A stretch of 64,000 nt of DNA, from positions 1-64,000 of the forward strand of contig DATEFW010000026.1 in the NCBI GenBank assembly GCA_035280425.1, given 5' to 3'. The DNA is from QHXW01 sp035280425 (GTDB taxonomy: Bacteria > Acidobacteriota > Terriglobia > Bryobacterales > Bryobacteraceae). How positions within the stretch are numbered: the first letter of the stretch is position 1; each line of letters opens with the position of its first letter. Under the pieces are notes generated by a model. It made no database searches. It was given only the letters and a program-made list of their open reading frames with translations, and had not been told where the DNA came from. The position numbers and the translations under genes are program-made. Positions 52,761 to 60,883 of the stretch are shown here, one piece after another.

Positions 52761-53001
52761 AATGTGCTGGCCCGGAGACCTTGTATGTAGCGCTCCTCGA
52801 CGTGCGCCATAACGGTAATTAGCGTATTCTCCTAACCGTCACGAAAATCTTTCGCGCGCCATCATAATAGCCGAGCTTCCAGGTGCCGCCGTGCGCGTAG
52901 CGAAATGGAACCGTATGTTTCAAAATTTGTAGGACCAGCTCCCTACTTATGCCCCGCTCGCGCGTACGCTGGAGCGAGTGCTCCAAGAAATCAATTTTCA
53001 A
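52757..53001 (-). pseudogene. DUF4258 protein, frameshifted near the C-terminus
   Basis: The frame from 53001 reads a normal DUF4258 start (MKIDFLEHSLQRTRERGISR, then WKLGYYDGARKIFVTVRRI) but meets a stop at 52819 after 60 codons. One base over, the sequence continues with TLITVMAHVEERYIQGLRAS and ends in a TGA that overlaps the DUF2283 ATG in the classic ATGA arrangement. So a one-base deletion near 52824-52829 appears to have broken the gene, or it is a sequencing error. No slippery heptamer is visible, so programmed frameshifting is unlikely. The 60-residue product may still be made. Confidence 0.7.
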
Positions 53002-53024
53002 ATAACGTCAAAGAGCTCGCCGTG

Positions 53025-54404
53025 CTACGCAAACACTTCCTTAATCGGTTCTACGCCGCGATCCACCAGCGGAATCGGCCGGCTCTGCGCGCCCGGCAGT
53101 TCCAGATCGAGCGGCACGCCCAGCGAGTGATAGATCGTCGCCGCTACTTCGGCCGGCGTCGTCGGCCGGTCTTTCGGCGCTGCGCCGATATCGTCGGATG
53201 CGCCCACCACCTGGCCGCCTTTCACGCCGCCGCCGCCCATCATGATGGTCCAGCACTGCGGCCAGTGATCGCGCCCGCCCGCCGGATTCACCTTCGGCGT
53301 ACGCCCGAATTCGCCCATCGCCACCACCATCGTGGTATCGAGCAGCCGGCGGTCCTGTAGATCTTCGAGCAGCGAACTGAATCCGTTGTCGAACATCGGG
53401 CCCACTAGATCCCGGTAGCAACTGATCGGGCTGAACGGTTTCGAGCCGTGAATGTCCCACGTGATCTCATCGAATACCGTCTCGAACATATTGACCGTCA
53501 CGAAGCGCACACCCGCTTCGATCAGCCGCCGCGCCAGCAGGCAGCTTTGCCCGAAACGGTTCAGCCCGTAGCGCTCGCGCACTTTTTCTGGCTCCTTAGC
53601 CAGTTCGAACGCTTCGCGCGCCTTCTCGGAAGACATCAGCGTGTAAGCCTGGTGGAACGTGGCATCCAGCAGCCGCGCGTCCTGCGACGTCTCGAATTTG
53701 CTCACCGTGTGATCCACCATCTCGCGCCAGTTGCGGCGCCGGTCGACCCGCAGCGCCGAAAGATAATCCGGCGGCAGCAGATCCGGCACGCGGAAATTCG
53801 GATCCGATGGATCGGCATTCAGCACAAATGGATCGAACGTTTTGCCCAGAAATCCGGCGGTCTGCCCGTGCGGCATGTTGCCGCCCGTATTTCCAATCGG
53901 GTGCGGCATCAACACGTGTGGCGGCACATCGCCCTTCGGCCCTCTCAGCTTGGACAGTACGCAGCCGATATGCGGGTACTCGATGCCGCCCTGAAACAGC
54001 CGTCCGGTCTGCATCATCTGGTGCCCGGTGTCGTGCACCGCGGCGGCGGTGTGATACACGCTGCGAATCAGCGCATATTTGTCCGCATTTTTCGCCATCC
54101 GCGGAAAATTTTCAGAAATTTCGATGCCCGGCACATTGGTCTTGATCGGTTTATACGGCCCGTGAATCTCCACCGGCGCGTTGGGCTTCATATCCCAGGT
54201 GTCCAGTTGCGACGGGCCGCCTACCAGCATCAGCATGATGCAGTTGTGGTCTTTTTTCGACTCGTCTACCGCTCCCAGCGCTTTCAGCCCAAAGATCTGC
54301 GGCAGCCCCAGGCCCAGCATCGAGAGCGAACCGGCGTGCAGAAAATCGCGCCGCCGCAAACCGTCGCAGAACTGCACCGGCTTATCGGCATCCAGGCGAA
54401 ACAT
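53025..54404 (-). CDS. DUF1501 protein (sulfatase-like fold), Tat-exported
   Basis: A 459-residue protein with a Tat signal (RRRDFLHAGSLSMLGLGLP). The DUF1501 core follows: LMLVGGPSQLDTWDMKP, RSVYHTAAAVHDTGHQMMQTG, and the late VAMGEFGRTPKVN and GRDHWPQCWT motifs. DUF1501 proteins are related to alkaline phosphatase/sulfatase enzymes but lack a proven substrate. It is first in the operon that continues through the DUF4258/2283 pair to DUF1549/1553, WD40/cytochrome and PPC proteins. Confidence 0.93.
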   Translation of the reverse strand: MFRLDADKPVQFCDGLRRRDFLHAGSLSMLGLGLPQIFGLKALGAVDESKKDHNCIMLMLVGGPSQLDTWDMKPNAPVEIHGPYKPIKTNVPGIEISENFPRMAKNADKYALIRSVYHTAAAVHDTGHQMMQTGRLFQGGIEYPHIGCVLSKLRGPKGDVPPHVLMPHPIGNTGGNMPHGQTAGFLGKTFDPFVLNADPSDPNFRVPDLLPPDYLSALRVDRRRNWREMVDHTVSKFETSQDARLLDATFHQAYTLMSSEKAREAFELAKEPEKVRERYGLNRFGQSCLLARRLIEAGVRFVTVNMFETVFDEITWDIHGSKPFSPISCYRDLVGPMFDNGFSSLLEDLQDRRLLDTTMVVAMGEFGRTPKVNPAGGRDHWPQCWTIMMGGGGVKGGQVVGASDDIGAAPKDRPTTPAEVAATIYHSLGVPLDLELPGAQSRPIPLVDRGVEPIKEVFA

Positions 54405-54561
54405 ATCGGCATGCTCCTTATGGTATGGAAATCTCTCAAGATTTTATCGAACCGGTGGGGGCCCTGCCAATACCGGCAGAAAGGTATATAGAGGTCATGA
54501 GCGTAATACCGATTACGAAAACCGCCTGCTATGTGTGAGTTCTGGATACTGCCGGAAGGAA

Positions 54562-56124
54562 CTACTGAGCCTTGCTTTGGGAGGAGAGCTTGTTGAGGAC
54601 CGCTGCGCTTTCCTCATACTTCTGTTCCTGGTAGAGCACGTCGGAAAGCCCGAGCGCGGCATCGCGGTTTCCGGGGCTGGCTTCGAGGGCCGAGCGGTAG
54701 GTGGCTTCAGCCTTGCTCCAATTCTTCTGGCGTGCATATTCGCGCGCCAGATCCACAAGTGAGACCGGATCACCCGGCTTGGCAGCAGCGCGCTGCTCGA
54801 GCGTTTGCAAATCGCCAGGAATTGTTGCTGGAGCCGGTGGTTCGGCGGTCGGAGCGGTCGACGCCAGCGTGGCCGGGGCGTGCGAAACCGGGTCGAGATA
54901 GCCCTTCAGAAAACCCGTATAAAACAGCGCCGCGATGATGACCAGTCCCCCAATCAGCCCAACCGCCACGGGAATCTTCCAGGGGCTGCGCGGCTTCGGC
55001 CGCGGCGCAAGCAGTTCCAGCCCGATGCGATTCACCCATTCATAAGATTCTTCCGCCTTTTCGTCATGAGCCGGCGCCACGGTAGATTCGGCGTCGGCGC
55101 CCGGTTTCTCTTCCTTCACCGGAGGCTCGAGCGTCGCCACAGCCGCCTCATTGGACGCGTGTTCCGGAGCTGTCGAATCCTGGTTGACGCCATTTGCGTG
55201 CGCAGCCGTTTTTAGGGGCGCTTCTTCGTGCGGGAGCTCTGGAATGCGCGCCAGCACGGGAACGTCAGGCGCCACTTCGGCAACCAGGCTCTCCACATCG
55301 CCCTCTATGCTGGAAACCGGCACAGAGGCCTTTTCTTCCCGCGCCGGAGTTGCCGGCTCGGCGATTGCCTCTCGTTTGGGCTCGGAAGGCGCGGAGGGCG
55401 GTGGCGCGCTCGCCGCGGCTACGGCGGGCGATGGAAATCCACGCGTCTGATCCACCAGCCGCTCGATTCCGGCCAGCATTTTTTGCAGATTCTCGTCGGT
55501 TTTGAGCGAAGCGTCCCGCAGTTTGCCGATTGCATCGGACTGGTCGGCGAGATTGGTCTCGAGGGTCGAGATCCGGTCGACCACCTTGTTCTGCAAGGTC
55601 GCGACGAAGGCTTCCATCGAGCGCGTCTGCGCTTCTTCGAACTCGTGCTGCAGTTTCTGCTCGACTTCGCGGAATCGCAGGTCCACGGTCGATTGGACCA
55701 CCACCGGAATCTGGGCATCCAGTTCGCTCAACCGCCGGTCGAGCGACTGAACCGTCGCCGGAATGCGGGAATCCATATCGGCCAGCCGCCGGTCCAACTG
55801 GCGGATCGCGCCGCGCGTCTGCTCGATATCCGCAAATTGTGCAGCCAGCCTGGCCTCGAAAGCGCCCAGCGTCTCGAACGCCGCCGCCATCTCGGGATGC
55901 GAGCTCGAAGTCGCCGCCTGTTCCGGCGCCTCCGCATGAGCCCCCGACTCTATCTCAACAATCCGGTTTTCAACGTTTTTGAGCCGCCGCAACAGCGGAT
56001 CGAAATCGATGCCCGGTTCTTTGCGCGTCCTGGTGCCGCTACCCTGAGTCAGCCGGATCCCCGCGCCGATGGCCAGTCCGCCGCCGAAGCTCAGCGCAAG
56101 TGTTTTCAGAACCGACTTCATCAT
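54562..56124 (-). CDS. TPR-containing membrane protein with coiled coil
   Basis: A 520-residue protein. A short N-terminal hydrophobic segment (about 10-25) is followed by a long coiled coil (about 75-225, with DRRLADMDSRIPATVQSLDRR-type heptads). A Pro/Ala/Glu-rich linker, a TM helix (about 385-405, VAVGLIGGLVIIAALFYTGF) and C-terminal TPR repeats (about 440-515) complete it. The layout suggests a scaffold bridging membrane and periplasm or cytoplasm; no enzyme domain is present. The ATG at 56124 is preferred over a GTG five codons upstream. Confidence 0.78.
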   Translation of the reverse strand: MMKSVLKTLALSFGGGLAIGAGIRLTQGSGTRTRKEPGIDFDPLLRRLKNVENRIVEIESGAHAEAPEQAATSSSHPEMAAAFETLGAFEARLAAQFADIEQTRGAIRQLDRRLADMDSRIPATVQSLDRRLSELDAQIPVVVQSTVDLRFREVEQKLQHEFEEAQTRSMEAFVATLQNKVVDRISTLETNLADQSDAIGKLRDASLKTDENLQKMLAGIERLVDQTRGFPSPAVAAASAPPPSAPSEPKREAIAEPATPAREEKASVPVSSIEGDVESLVAEVAPDVPVLARIPELPHEEAPLKTAAHANGVNQDSTAPEHASNEAAVATLEPPVKEEKPGADAESTVAPAHDEKAEESYEWVNRIGLELLAPRPKPRSPWKIPVAVGLIGGLVIIAALFYTGFLKGYLDPVSHAPATLASTAPTAEPPAPATIPGDLQTLEQRAAAKPGDPVSLVDLAREYARQKNWSKAEATYRSALEASPGNRDAALGLSDVLYQEQKYEESAAVLNKLSSQSKAQ

Positions 56125-56294
56125 GATGCCGCCCCGCACACGCGTCCGAAACAGTGGCGCATCCCAATATTATACTGCGAAAAAGTGCGGCTAAACCATA
56201 GATTTCATTGCGATAGAAGTAAGGTGCCGCCCCTATCTCTTGTTCTCCTTGGTTATATGGCTCGATTGGAGCGGCAGAGATCAGATACCTGCAA

Positions 56295-56522
56295 TCAATC
56301 GCCCGAGGCCGATTTTACTGCCGGCGCAGCCTTTTCCTTACTTGCAGCCGGACGCTCCTTGGGCGCAGCCGCCAACCGCCCGCCAGGTTTATGGTTCTTG
56401 AGCCAGGCTGGTGGCCGGCCGCGGCGCGGCGCCCCGCTGGCCAGCCGCTCCAGGCTGAAAATAGCTTCATCAATCTGCTGCCGCTCCCGGCGCAAGTCCT
56501 CCAAAATCTTCGTTAAATTCAT
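56295..56522 (-). CDS. Small basic hypothetical protein
   Basis: A 75-residue protein that begins with a helical segment (MNLTKILEDLRRERQQIDEA) and continues with RGRPPAW and a Lys/Ala-rich tail. The N-terminal pattern (LRRERQQIDEAIxxLERLA...RGRPP) recurs, from memory, in small proteins of Acidobacteria, so it is likely real. The RGRPP-type AT-hook-like stretch hints at DNA binding, which is only inference. Its ATG overlaps the stop of the 44-codon gene upstream. Confidence 0.72.
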   Translation of the reverse strand: MNLTKILEDLRRERQQIDEAIFSLERLASGAPRRGRPPAWLKNHKPGGRLAAAPKERPAASKEKAAPAVKSASGD

Positions 56523-56653
56523 ATTTCCTCACGTAATCTGCCGGGCAATGTGTCAAAATCCCACATGATATAGCGGTCGGCGCCGCCTTTGGCAAATGAA
56601 ACTATTTCGAGATTTTCGATTCGTTCCGCTGCTTCGCCTGTGTGAAGTGGCAT
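56519..56653 (-). CDS. 44-residue hypothetical protein coupled to the next small gene
   Basis: A short frame starting MPLHTGEAAERIENLEIV, with GGTGG-type purine-rich sequence (GGGTGGAAAA) before the ATG. It ends in a TGA that overlaps the ATG of the 75-residue gene (ATGA). The overlap, the ribosome binding site and the sensible amphipathic composition (FAKGGADRYIMWDFDTLPG) support a real gene. No family recognised. Confidence 0.58.
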   Translation of the reverse strand: MPLHTGEAAERIENLEIVSFAKGGADRYIMWDFDTLPGRLREEI

Positions 56654-56849
56654 TTTTCCACCCGGATGCCTCGATTATAAGGGGCACAATACAGGCCAGT
56701 ACACTAGGATTATCCTTGAAAACGGATAAGCATTCTCTGAAAGTCTGATGACTAATGGAATTATTGGGAAGTGCGATTTTTCCGGATGTCTTGTGACCGC
56801 GTTTCCGGCCCCGTCAACGCGGCGCGCTAAGGCCTAACGGAATACCGGG

Positions 56850-56870
56850 CCGGATTTTTGACAAATCCGG
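56850..56870. other. Perfect 8-bp inverted repeat
   Basis: CCGGATTT (56850-56857) and AAATCCGG (56863-56870) flank a 5-nt loop. It lies in the roughly 300-bp spacer 56654-56959, which otherwise holds no gene. It may be an operator or part of a transcription end. Confidence 0.5.
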
Positions 56871-56914
56871 TTCTTCGGCAGGCGGATTTTTGGAATTTCC
56901 GGGACGCAAAGGGC

Positions 56915-56938
56915 GCGAGCGGCCTTTCGGCCGCCCGC
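56915..56938 (-). terminator. Hairpin after the LuxR-type regulator, GAAA loop on the minus strand
   Basis: A 10-bp GC-rich stem with one mismatch closes a GAAA tetraloop when read on the minus strand, 22 nt downstream of the regulator's stop codon. Only a short CCCTTT follows, not a real T-tract, so termination would be weak or the element may act as an RNA stabiliser. Confidence 0.42.
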
Positions 56939-56959
56939 TGGAGTGAACCGAGGAGAGCT

Positions 56960-57604
56960 TCAGGCTTCGATATATCCCTGGCGGATGGCGTACCGTACCA
57001 GGTTTGCAGTCTGATGCAGGTTGAGCTTGTCCATGATGCGGGTGCGGTGGCAGTCCGCGGTCTTTACGCTGATCCCCAGACGCGCCGCCACTTCCTTGGT
57101 GGAATTCCCTTCGGCGATCAGGGTCACGACCTGCCGCTCCCGGTCCGTCAACTGGTTGGAACGCCGCGCGCCGCCGCGAAACACGAAGGGCTCGAGCACT
57201 ACTTCCGCGACGATGTGGGCAATTTCCGGCGAGAAGTAGGTGCGGCCATGCGCCACTTCGTCGATGCTCCGCAAAAGCTCGTCGGCGGTTCTGGTCTTGA
57301 GCACGTAGCCCCGAATTCCCATCTCCAGAGCCGCACGCACGCGAAACTCCTCGCTATGGGTGCTCAGAAGGATGATCTTGGTTGAGGGGCTGACCTCGAG
57401 AATCTGCCGAATGCAATCGAGGCCATTGGCTCCGGGAAGCTCGAAATCCACAATCACAATGTCCGGTTGAAACCGCTGTGCGAAGCTGACGGCTTCCGGG
57501 CCGTTTTCGTGGCCCATTACGCGAAAACCCTCGCCTTCCATCAGCGCCTTGAGCGCCTGAAACACCAGCGGGTAGCGATAAACCAGCAAAATCTTTAGCG
57601 GCAT
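56960..57604 (-). CDS. NarL/LuxR-type response regulator with atypical receiver
   Basis: A 214-residue regulator with an N-terminal receiver and a C-terminal LuxR helix-turn-helix (LTDRERQVVTLIAEGNSTKE, then VAARLGISVKTADCHRTRIM). The receiver keeps acceptor Asp53 (VIVDFELPG) and the Lys in YVLKTRT. The acidic pair near residue 10 that binds magnesium is absent: ILLVYRYPLV stands where ILLADDHPLV is usual. Phosphorylation may thus be lost or unusual. The ATG at 57604 has GGAGG eight nt upstream. No cognate kinase gene is adjacent. It is divergent from the phosphatase gene at 57918. Confidence 0.9.
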   Translation of the reverse strand: MPLKILLVYRYPLVFQALKALMEGEGFRVMGHENGPEAVSFAQRFQPDIVIVDFELPGANGLDCIRQILEVSPSTKIILLSTHSEEFRVRAALEMGIRGYVLKTRTADELLRSIDEVAHGRTYFSPEIAHIVAEVVLEPFVFRGGARRSNQLTDRERQVVTLIAEGNSTKEVAARLGISVKTADCHRTRIMDKLNLHQTANLVRYAIRQGYIEA

Positions 57605-57788
57605 CCTGTCCTCCGAATCAGTTGGCATGTCGTCGCACGACCGAGAATTCGAGACTGCAAGTGCCGGATCATGGCGCGCATGCAATGCGCTTCCTCTGCC
57701 TACTGCGGTTGTTCCGTGAATGGAACAAAACTGCGATTACTGAAGCGCTACCCTGTTTTTTATCAGAGTTTTCGGGAGGATTCAAGAA

Positions 57789-57812
57789 TTTTGTTCTGGT
57801 TTCAGAACAAAA
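57789..57812. promoter_or_regulatory. Perfect 9-bp inverted repeat in the divergent promoter region
   Basis: TTTTGTTCT (57789-57797) and AGAACAAAA (57804-57812) flank a 6-nt spacer. A further GGAACAAAA half-site lies near 57722. The repeat sits in the spacer between the divergent LuxR-type regulator and the phosphatase genes, so it is a candidate operator for one or both. Confidence 0.5.
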
Positions 57813-57917
57813 TGGGTCCAGGACGATAGTACTCCCACGTTGCCTGTCCGGTTTTTAGTTTACAAGCGCAGTTTACTGGATTACGGTAGTGTGGATAGCC
57901 GGAACGGGGAGGACCGC

Positions 57918-59024
57918 ATGAGACGCATGGCATCCTTAATCAGCCTGGCGCTCGCGTTTAGCATTTTGGCGCTGGCACGGTCATCGCCGGAGCAGAGTCC
58001 GGGCGTATGGACAGGTGTTGAGCGGGTCGTCGCGGTAGGGGATATTCACGGGGATTACGACCAGCTCGTCGCTGTGCTCAAATCCGCGGGGTTAATCGAT
58101 GATCGGACTAACTGGGCCGGCGGAAAAACGCACCTGGTCCAAACCGGCGATGTACTCGACCGCGGGCCGGCATCGCGGCAATGCATGGACCTGCTCATGA
58201 AGCTCGAAAAACAGGCAGCCGAAGCGGGAGGCTACATGCACGCGCTGATCGGCAATCACGAGGCCATGAACGTTTATGGCGACCTGCGCTACGTGCCTGC
58301 CGCCGAGTACGCCAACTTCCGCGATGGAGGCTCGGAAAAAACCCGGGAGGCCGCTCTTAAAAAAGAGCACCCGAGGGACCGCGCCCAGTGGGAAGCGGCG
58401 CATCCGCTGGGATACTTCGAGCAGCGCGAGGCCTACAGCCCTAAAGGCGTTTACGGGAAGTGGATCCTGACTCATGACGCCGTGATCAAGATCAACGACA
58501 GCCTGTTTGTGCACGGCGGCATCAGCGCCAGGTATGCCCCCGCGAAGTTAAAAGATATCAACCAACGGATACGGGAAGAACTGAAGCAGGTGCCGCCCGC
58601 TCCGGACAGCCTGGTCAAAGATGTCGACGGCCCGCTCTGGTACCGCGGGCTGGCGCAGGGCGACGATTCGATTGAGCCTGTGCTCCAAAAGGCCCTGAAG
58701 AACTACGGTGTCGAACGCATCGTTATGGGCCACACACCCAACAGCGACGCCGTGATCACGCCTCGTTTTGACGGCCGCGTGCTTCTCATCGACATTGGCC
58801 TGTCGAAAGTCTACGATGCGGCGGGCAGAATCGCATGTCTGGTGATCGAGAAGGGGGCGAAGCCTTATGCGCTGCATCGCGGCACGCGTATCGAGCTTCC
58901 AGTGGATTCGGGAAAAGATCTGCTGCGGTATTTGAAGGCCGCGGCGGCGCTGGATCCGCCTCCATCGCCGCTGCTCAGGCGGATTGGAGAACTGGAGGCC
59001 AAGGCGGGCGGCGCGGGCCAGTAA
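57918..59024 (+). CDS. Shewanella-like PPP-family metallophosphatase, exported
   Basis: A 368-residue protein with an N-terminal hydrophobic signal segment (about 5-21). The phosphoesterase motifs are all present: GDIHGD (41-46), GDVLDRG (77-83), GNHE (112-115) and the later HGG in SLFVHGGIS and GHTP. This matches bacterial Shewanella-like phosphatases (SLP/Shelph), which act on phosphotyrosine or phosphoserine/threonine. It is 368 residues long, close to the family norm. The ATG at 57918 has GGGGAGGA before it; an upstream start at 57840 is unlikely. Confidence 0.92.
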   Translation: MRRMASLISLALAFSILALARSSPEQSPGVWTGVERVVAVGDIHGDYDQLVAVLKSAGLIDDRTNWAGGKTHLVQTGDVLDRGPASRQCMDLLMKLEKQAAEAGGYMHALIGNHEAMNVYGDLRYVPAAEYANFRDGGSEKTREAALKKEHPRDRAQWEAAHPLGYFEQREAYSPKGVYGKWILTHDAVIKINDSLFVHGGISARYAPAKLKDINQRIREELKQVPPAPDSLVKDVDGPLWYRGLAQGDDSIEPVLQKALKNYGVERIVMGHTPNSDAVITPRFDGRVLLIDIGLSKVYDAAGRIACLVIEKGAKPYALHRGTRIELPVDSGKDLLRYLKAAAALDPPPSPLLRRIGELEAKAGGAGQ

Positions 59025-59045
59025 GAGCTTCCACGCGATCGCGCG

Positions 59046-59906
59046 TTACTTCACGGGCAGTTTTTTCTCCAACCGCTGCGCCTGCGCGTTGAGCGCCTGG
59101 ATCTGCCGCAGATCCTCTTCCGCCAGGGCAATGGCGTTCTGCACACGCGAAATCTCGTTGCCGGACATCGGCGTCGCCTGGCGGTCGCGGCGGCTGTCCA
59201 AGACGCCCGAAAGCGCGCGGTACTGCTCGGTCACATCTTTATACCGGCGCAGGATACTATTCAGGTACACTTCCCGCCGCCGGAAAATCCCTTCCAAATC
59301 CGACACCACCTGATGGGTTTCGGCGCCGGATTGTTTGGCGGTCCGCGATTCTTCCTGGAGGCGCGTATTGGCAGTCTCCAATTGCTGGATCCGGCCGGTG
59401 TTGGTTTTCATATCCGCGCGAATCATTCCCATGGTCTGATTTGCATCGGCGAGGTTGCGCTTCAGCTCGTCGCCGGCAGCCGTGAGCCGGCGATTTTGCT
59501 CCGCCAGGCTGTCCACCTGGGACTCGAGTTCCGTGATGCGCGCCTGTAACCGCGATACTTCGCTTGCGGACTGAGCCAGCGATTCGCGCAGACGGTCGGC
59601 CTGCTGCCGCGCGGCAGAAAGAGCCTCAGCGGTGACGGAAGCCGAGCCCGGCGCCGCCGTGCGAGGTTCCTGAGCCGGCGTTTCCACGCGCGGGGGCGCG
59701 GGCTGCGCGTGCAACAACTGGTCGACGCGGCGGCGCAGCGCATCGTTTTCGCGCATCCGTGCGTCCAGTTGTGCGGTCTGGCTCCGCACTACGCCAAGCT
59801 CCCAATAAACCGCACCGCCGGCCACGGCAAGGATCACGGCACAAATCAGAAGCGAGAGCCAGAACGGGAAGCCTCTTCGATTTCGCTTGACCTCCGGCAC
59901 AGGCAT
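59046..59906 (-). CDS. Membrane-anchored coiled-coil protein
   Basis: A 286-residue protein with a short basic cytoplasmic N-terminus, one TM helix (about 16-36, WLSLLICAVILAVAGGAVYW) and long heptad-repeat helices with AQSASEVSRLQARITELESQ-type patterns. A Pro/Ala-rich linker (about 70-90) precedes them. It looks like a scaffold or cell-envelope structural protein. The ATG at 59906 lies 5 nt after the VWA gene's stop, with AGAGGTG before it. Last gene of the barrel-VWA-coiled-coil operon. Confidence 0.8.
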   Translation of the reverse strand: MPVPEVKRNRRGFPFWLSLLICAVILAVAGGAVYWELGVVRSQTAQLDARMRENDALRRRVDQLLHAQPAPPRVETPAQEPRTAAPGSASVTAEALSAARQQADRLRESLAQSASEVSRLQARITELESQVDSLAEQNRRLTAAGDELKRNLADANQTMGMIRADMKTNTGRIQQLETANTRLQEESRTAKQSGAETHQVVSDLEGIFRRREVYLNSILRRYKDVTEQYRALSGVLDSRRDRQATPMSGNEISRVQNAIALAEEDLRQIQALNAQAQRLEKKLPVK

Positions 59907-59911
59907 TTGGA

Positions 59912-60883
59912 TCACCTCTCTTTCAAAACCAGACGAGTACGATAGCTCAGCAGGCGATCGCCATCCGGCACGGTCAGATGAATCTGCGGGCGTGCGGAGA
60001 CGCGTTCCGGCAGAGCCAGGGTCAGACTGTAATGAGACCGCACGGCCTCCAGGCACCTGCGAATCTGGCCGGGTATTTCCGTGCTGGTGGGACTGAAAAA
60101 CGCCGTGCCGGCCGTGGTCTCCGCCAGTTGCTTCATTCCATTCTGATAGGCCTCGCTCAACCGGCCGCCGCGCTGCGTGAGATTGACGATAAACAGCGGG
60201 GTTTGCTGCCTGGCGAGCGTGGTTTCGAGCTTGGCGATTTTTTCCTGCACCAGCGTCTCGGGAAAGCGGCGGCTCAGATCGTGCGAATCGCTCGAATTGA
60301 TGACCGGATTCGCAAAATCTTCGCGGTAGTTCCGCACATCGCCGTCGGTGATATAAACCACGCCGATCCGGACATCGGATTTCTTCAGCATGGCGTCGGC
60401 GATGCGGCCGATGGTATCGACGGTATTGAGCAGCCCGGTTTTTCCGCTGAGCGTCTGCTGCTGGATGGCGTTGATCAAGGCATCACGGTCGGCCGTGGGG
60501 TCGACCAGGACCTGCAACCCGTCCTGCGCGCGCAGCAGGCCGACGTAAGTCTTGGGCGGCAGCTTGCGGATTTCCGAGGCCAGCGTGTCTTTAGCGGGAT
60601 CGGCCACCGTCAGGTCGTCGGAGGAGAGGTCCAGGACCAGCAGGATGATGAGGTCGTCGTCCGGGCACTGGATGCTTAAAACGCGGGTTTCCGAGCCGTC
60701 GAGCGTGGCGTGAAAATCTTCGGGCGCGGGATCGTCCGTCTGTACGTCACTTCCCGCGGCTTTGGGCTCCATCCAAACCGGGATGTGGATCTGGGTGATC
60801 CGCTCTCTGGTGTGCGGCGCGGCCCAGAGAAGCGCGGCGTTCGACAACGCAATTCCGCAGATGAGCCATGAGAGCAGGCGCAC
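59912..60883 (-). CDS. VWFA-related acidobacterial-type exported protein
   Basis: A 323-residue protein with a signal peptide. A von Willebrand A-like domain follows; its MIDAS start reads LLVLDLSSDD, a DxSxx variant, and VVYITDGD marks the later strand. This layout matches the VWFA-related domain protein family that is expanded in Acidobacteria (TIGR03436-type). It probably binds proteins or ligands in the envelope. The start is a GTG that overlaps the barrel gene's stop by 1 nt (TAGTG). Confidence 0.86.
   Translation of the reverse strand: MRLLSWLICGIALSNAALLWAAPHTRERITQIHIPVWMEPKAAGSDVQTDDPAPEDFHATLDGSETRVLSIQCPDDDLIILLVLDLSSDDLTVADPAKDTLASEIRKLPPKTYVGLLRAQDGLQVLVDPTADRDALINAIQQQTLSGKTGLLNTVDTIGRIADAMLKKSDVRIGVVYITDGDVRNYREDFANPVINSSDSHDLSRRFPETLVQEKIAKLETTLARQQTPLFIVNLTQRGGRLSEAYQNGMKQLAETTAGTAFFSPTSTEIPGQIRRCLEAVRSHYSLTLALPERVSARPQIHLTVPDGDRLLSYRTRLVLKER

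Noticed and set aside
51054..52790. 578-codon plus-strand frame opposite the DUF1549/1553 gene
   Set aside because: Arg-rich shadow with no recognisable domain; the minus strand carries haem motifs and the DUF1549/1553 signatures.
52819..52835. Programmed ribosomal frameshift in the DUF4258 gene
   Set aside because: No slippery heptamer or downstream pseudoknot is visible at the frame change; a simple deletion or sequencing error fits better.
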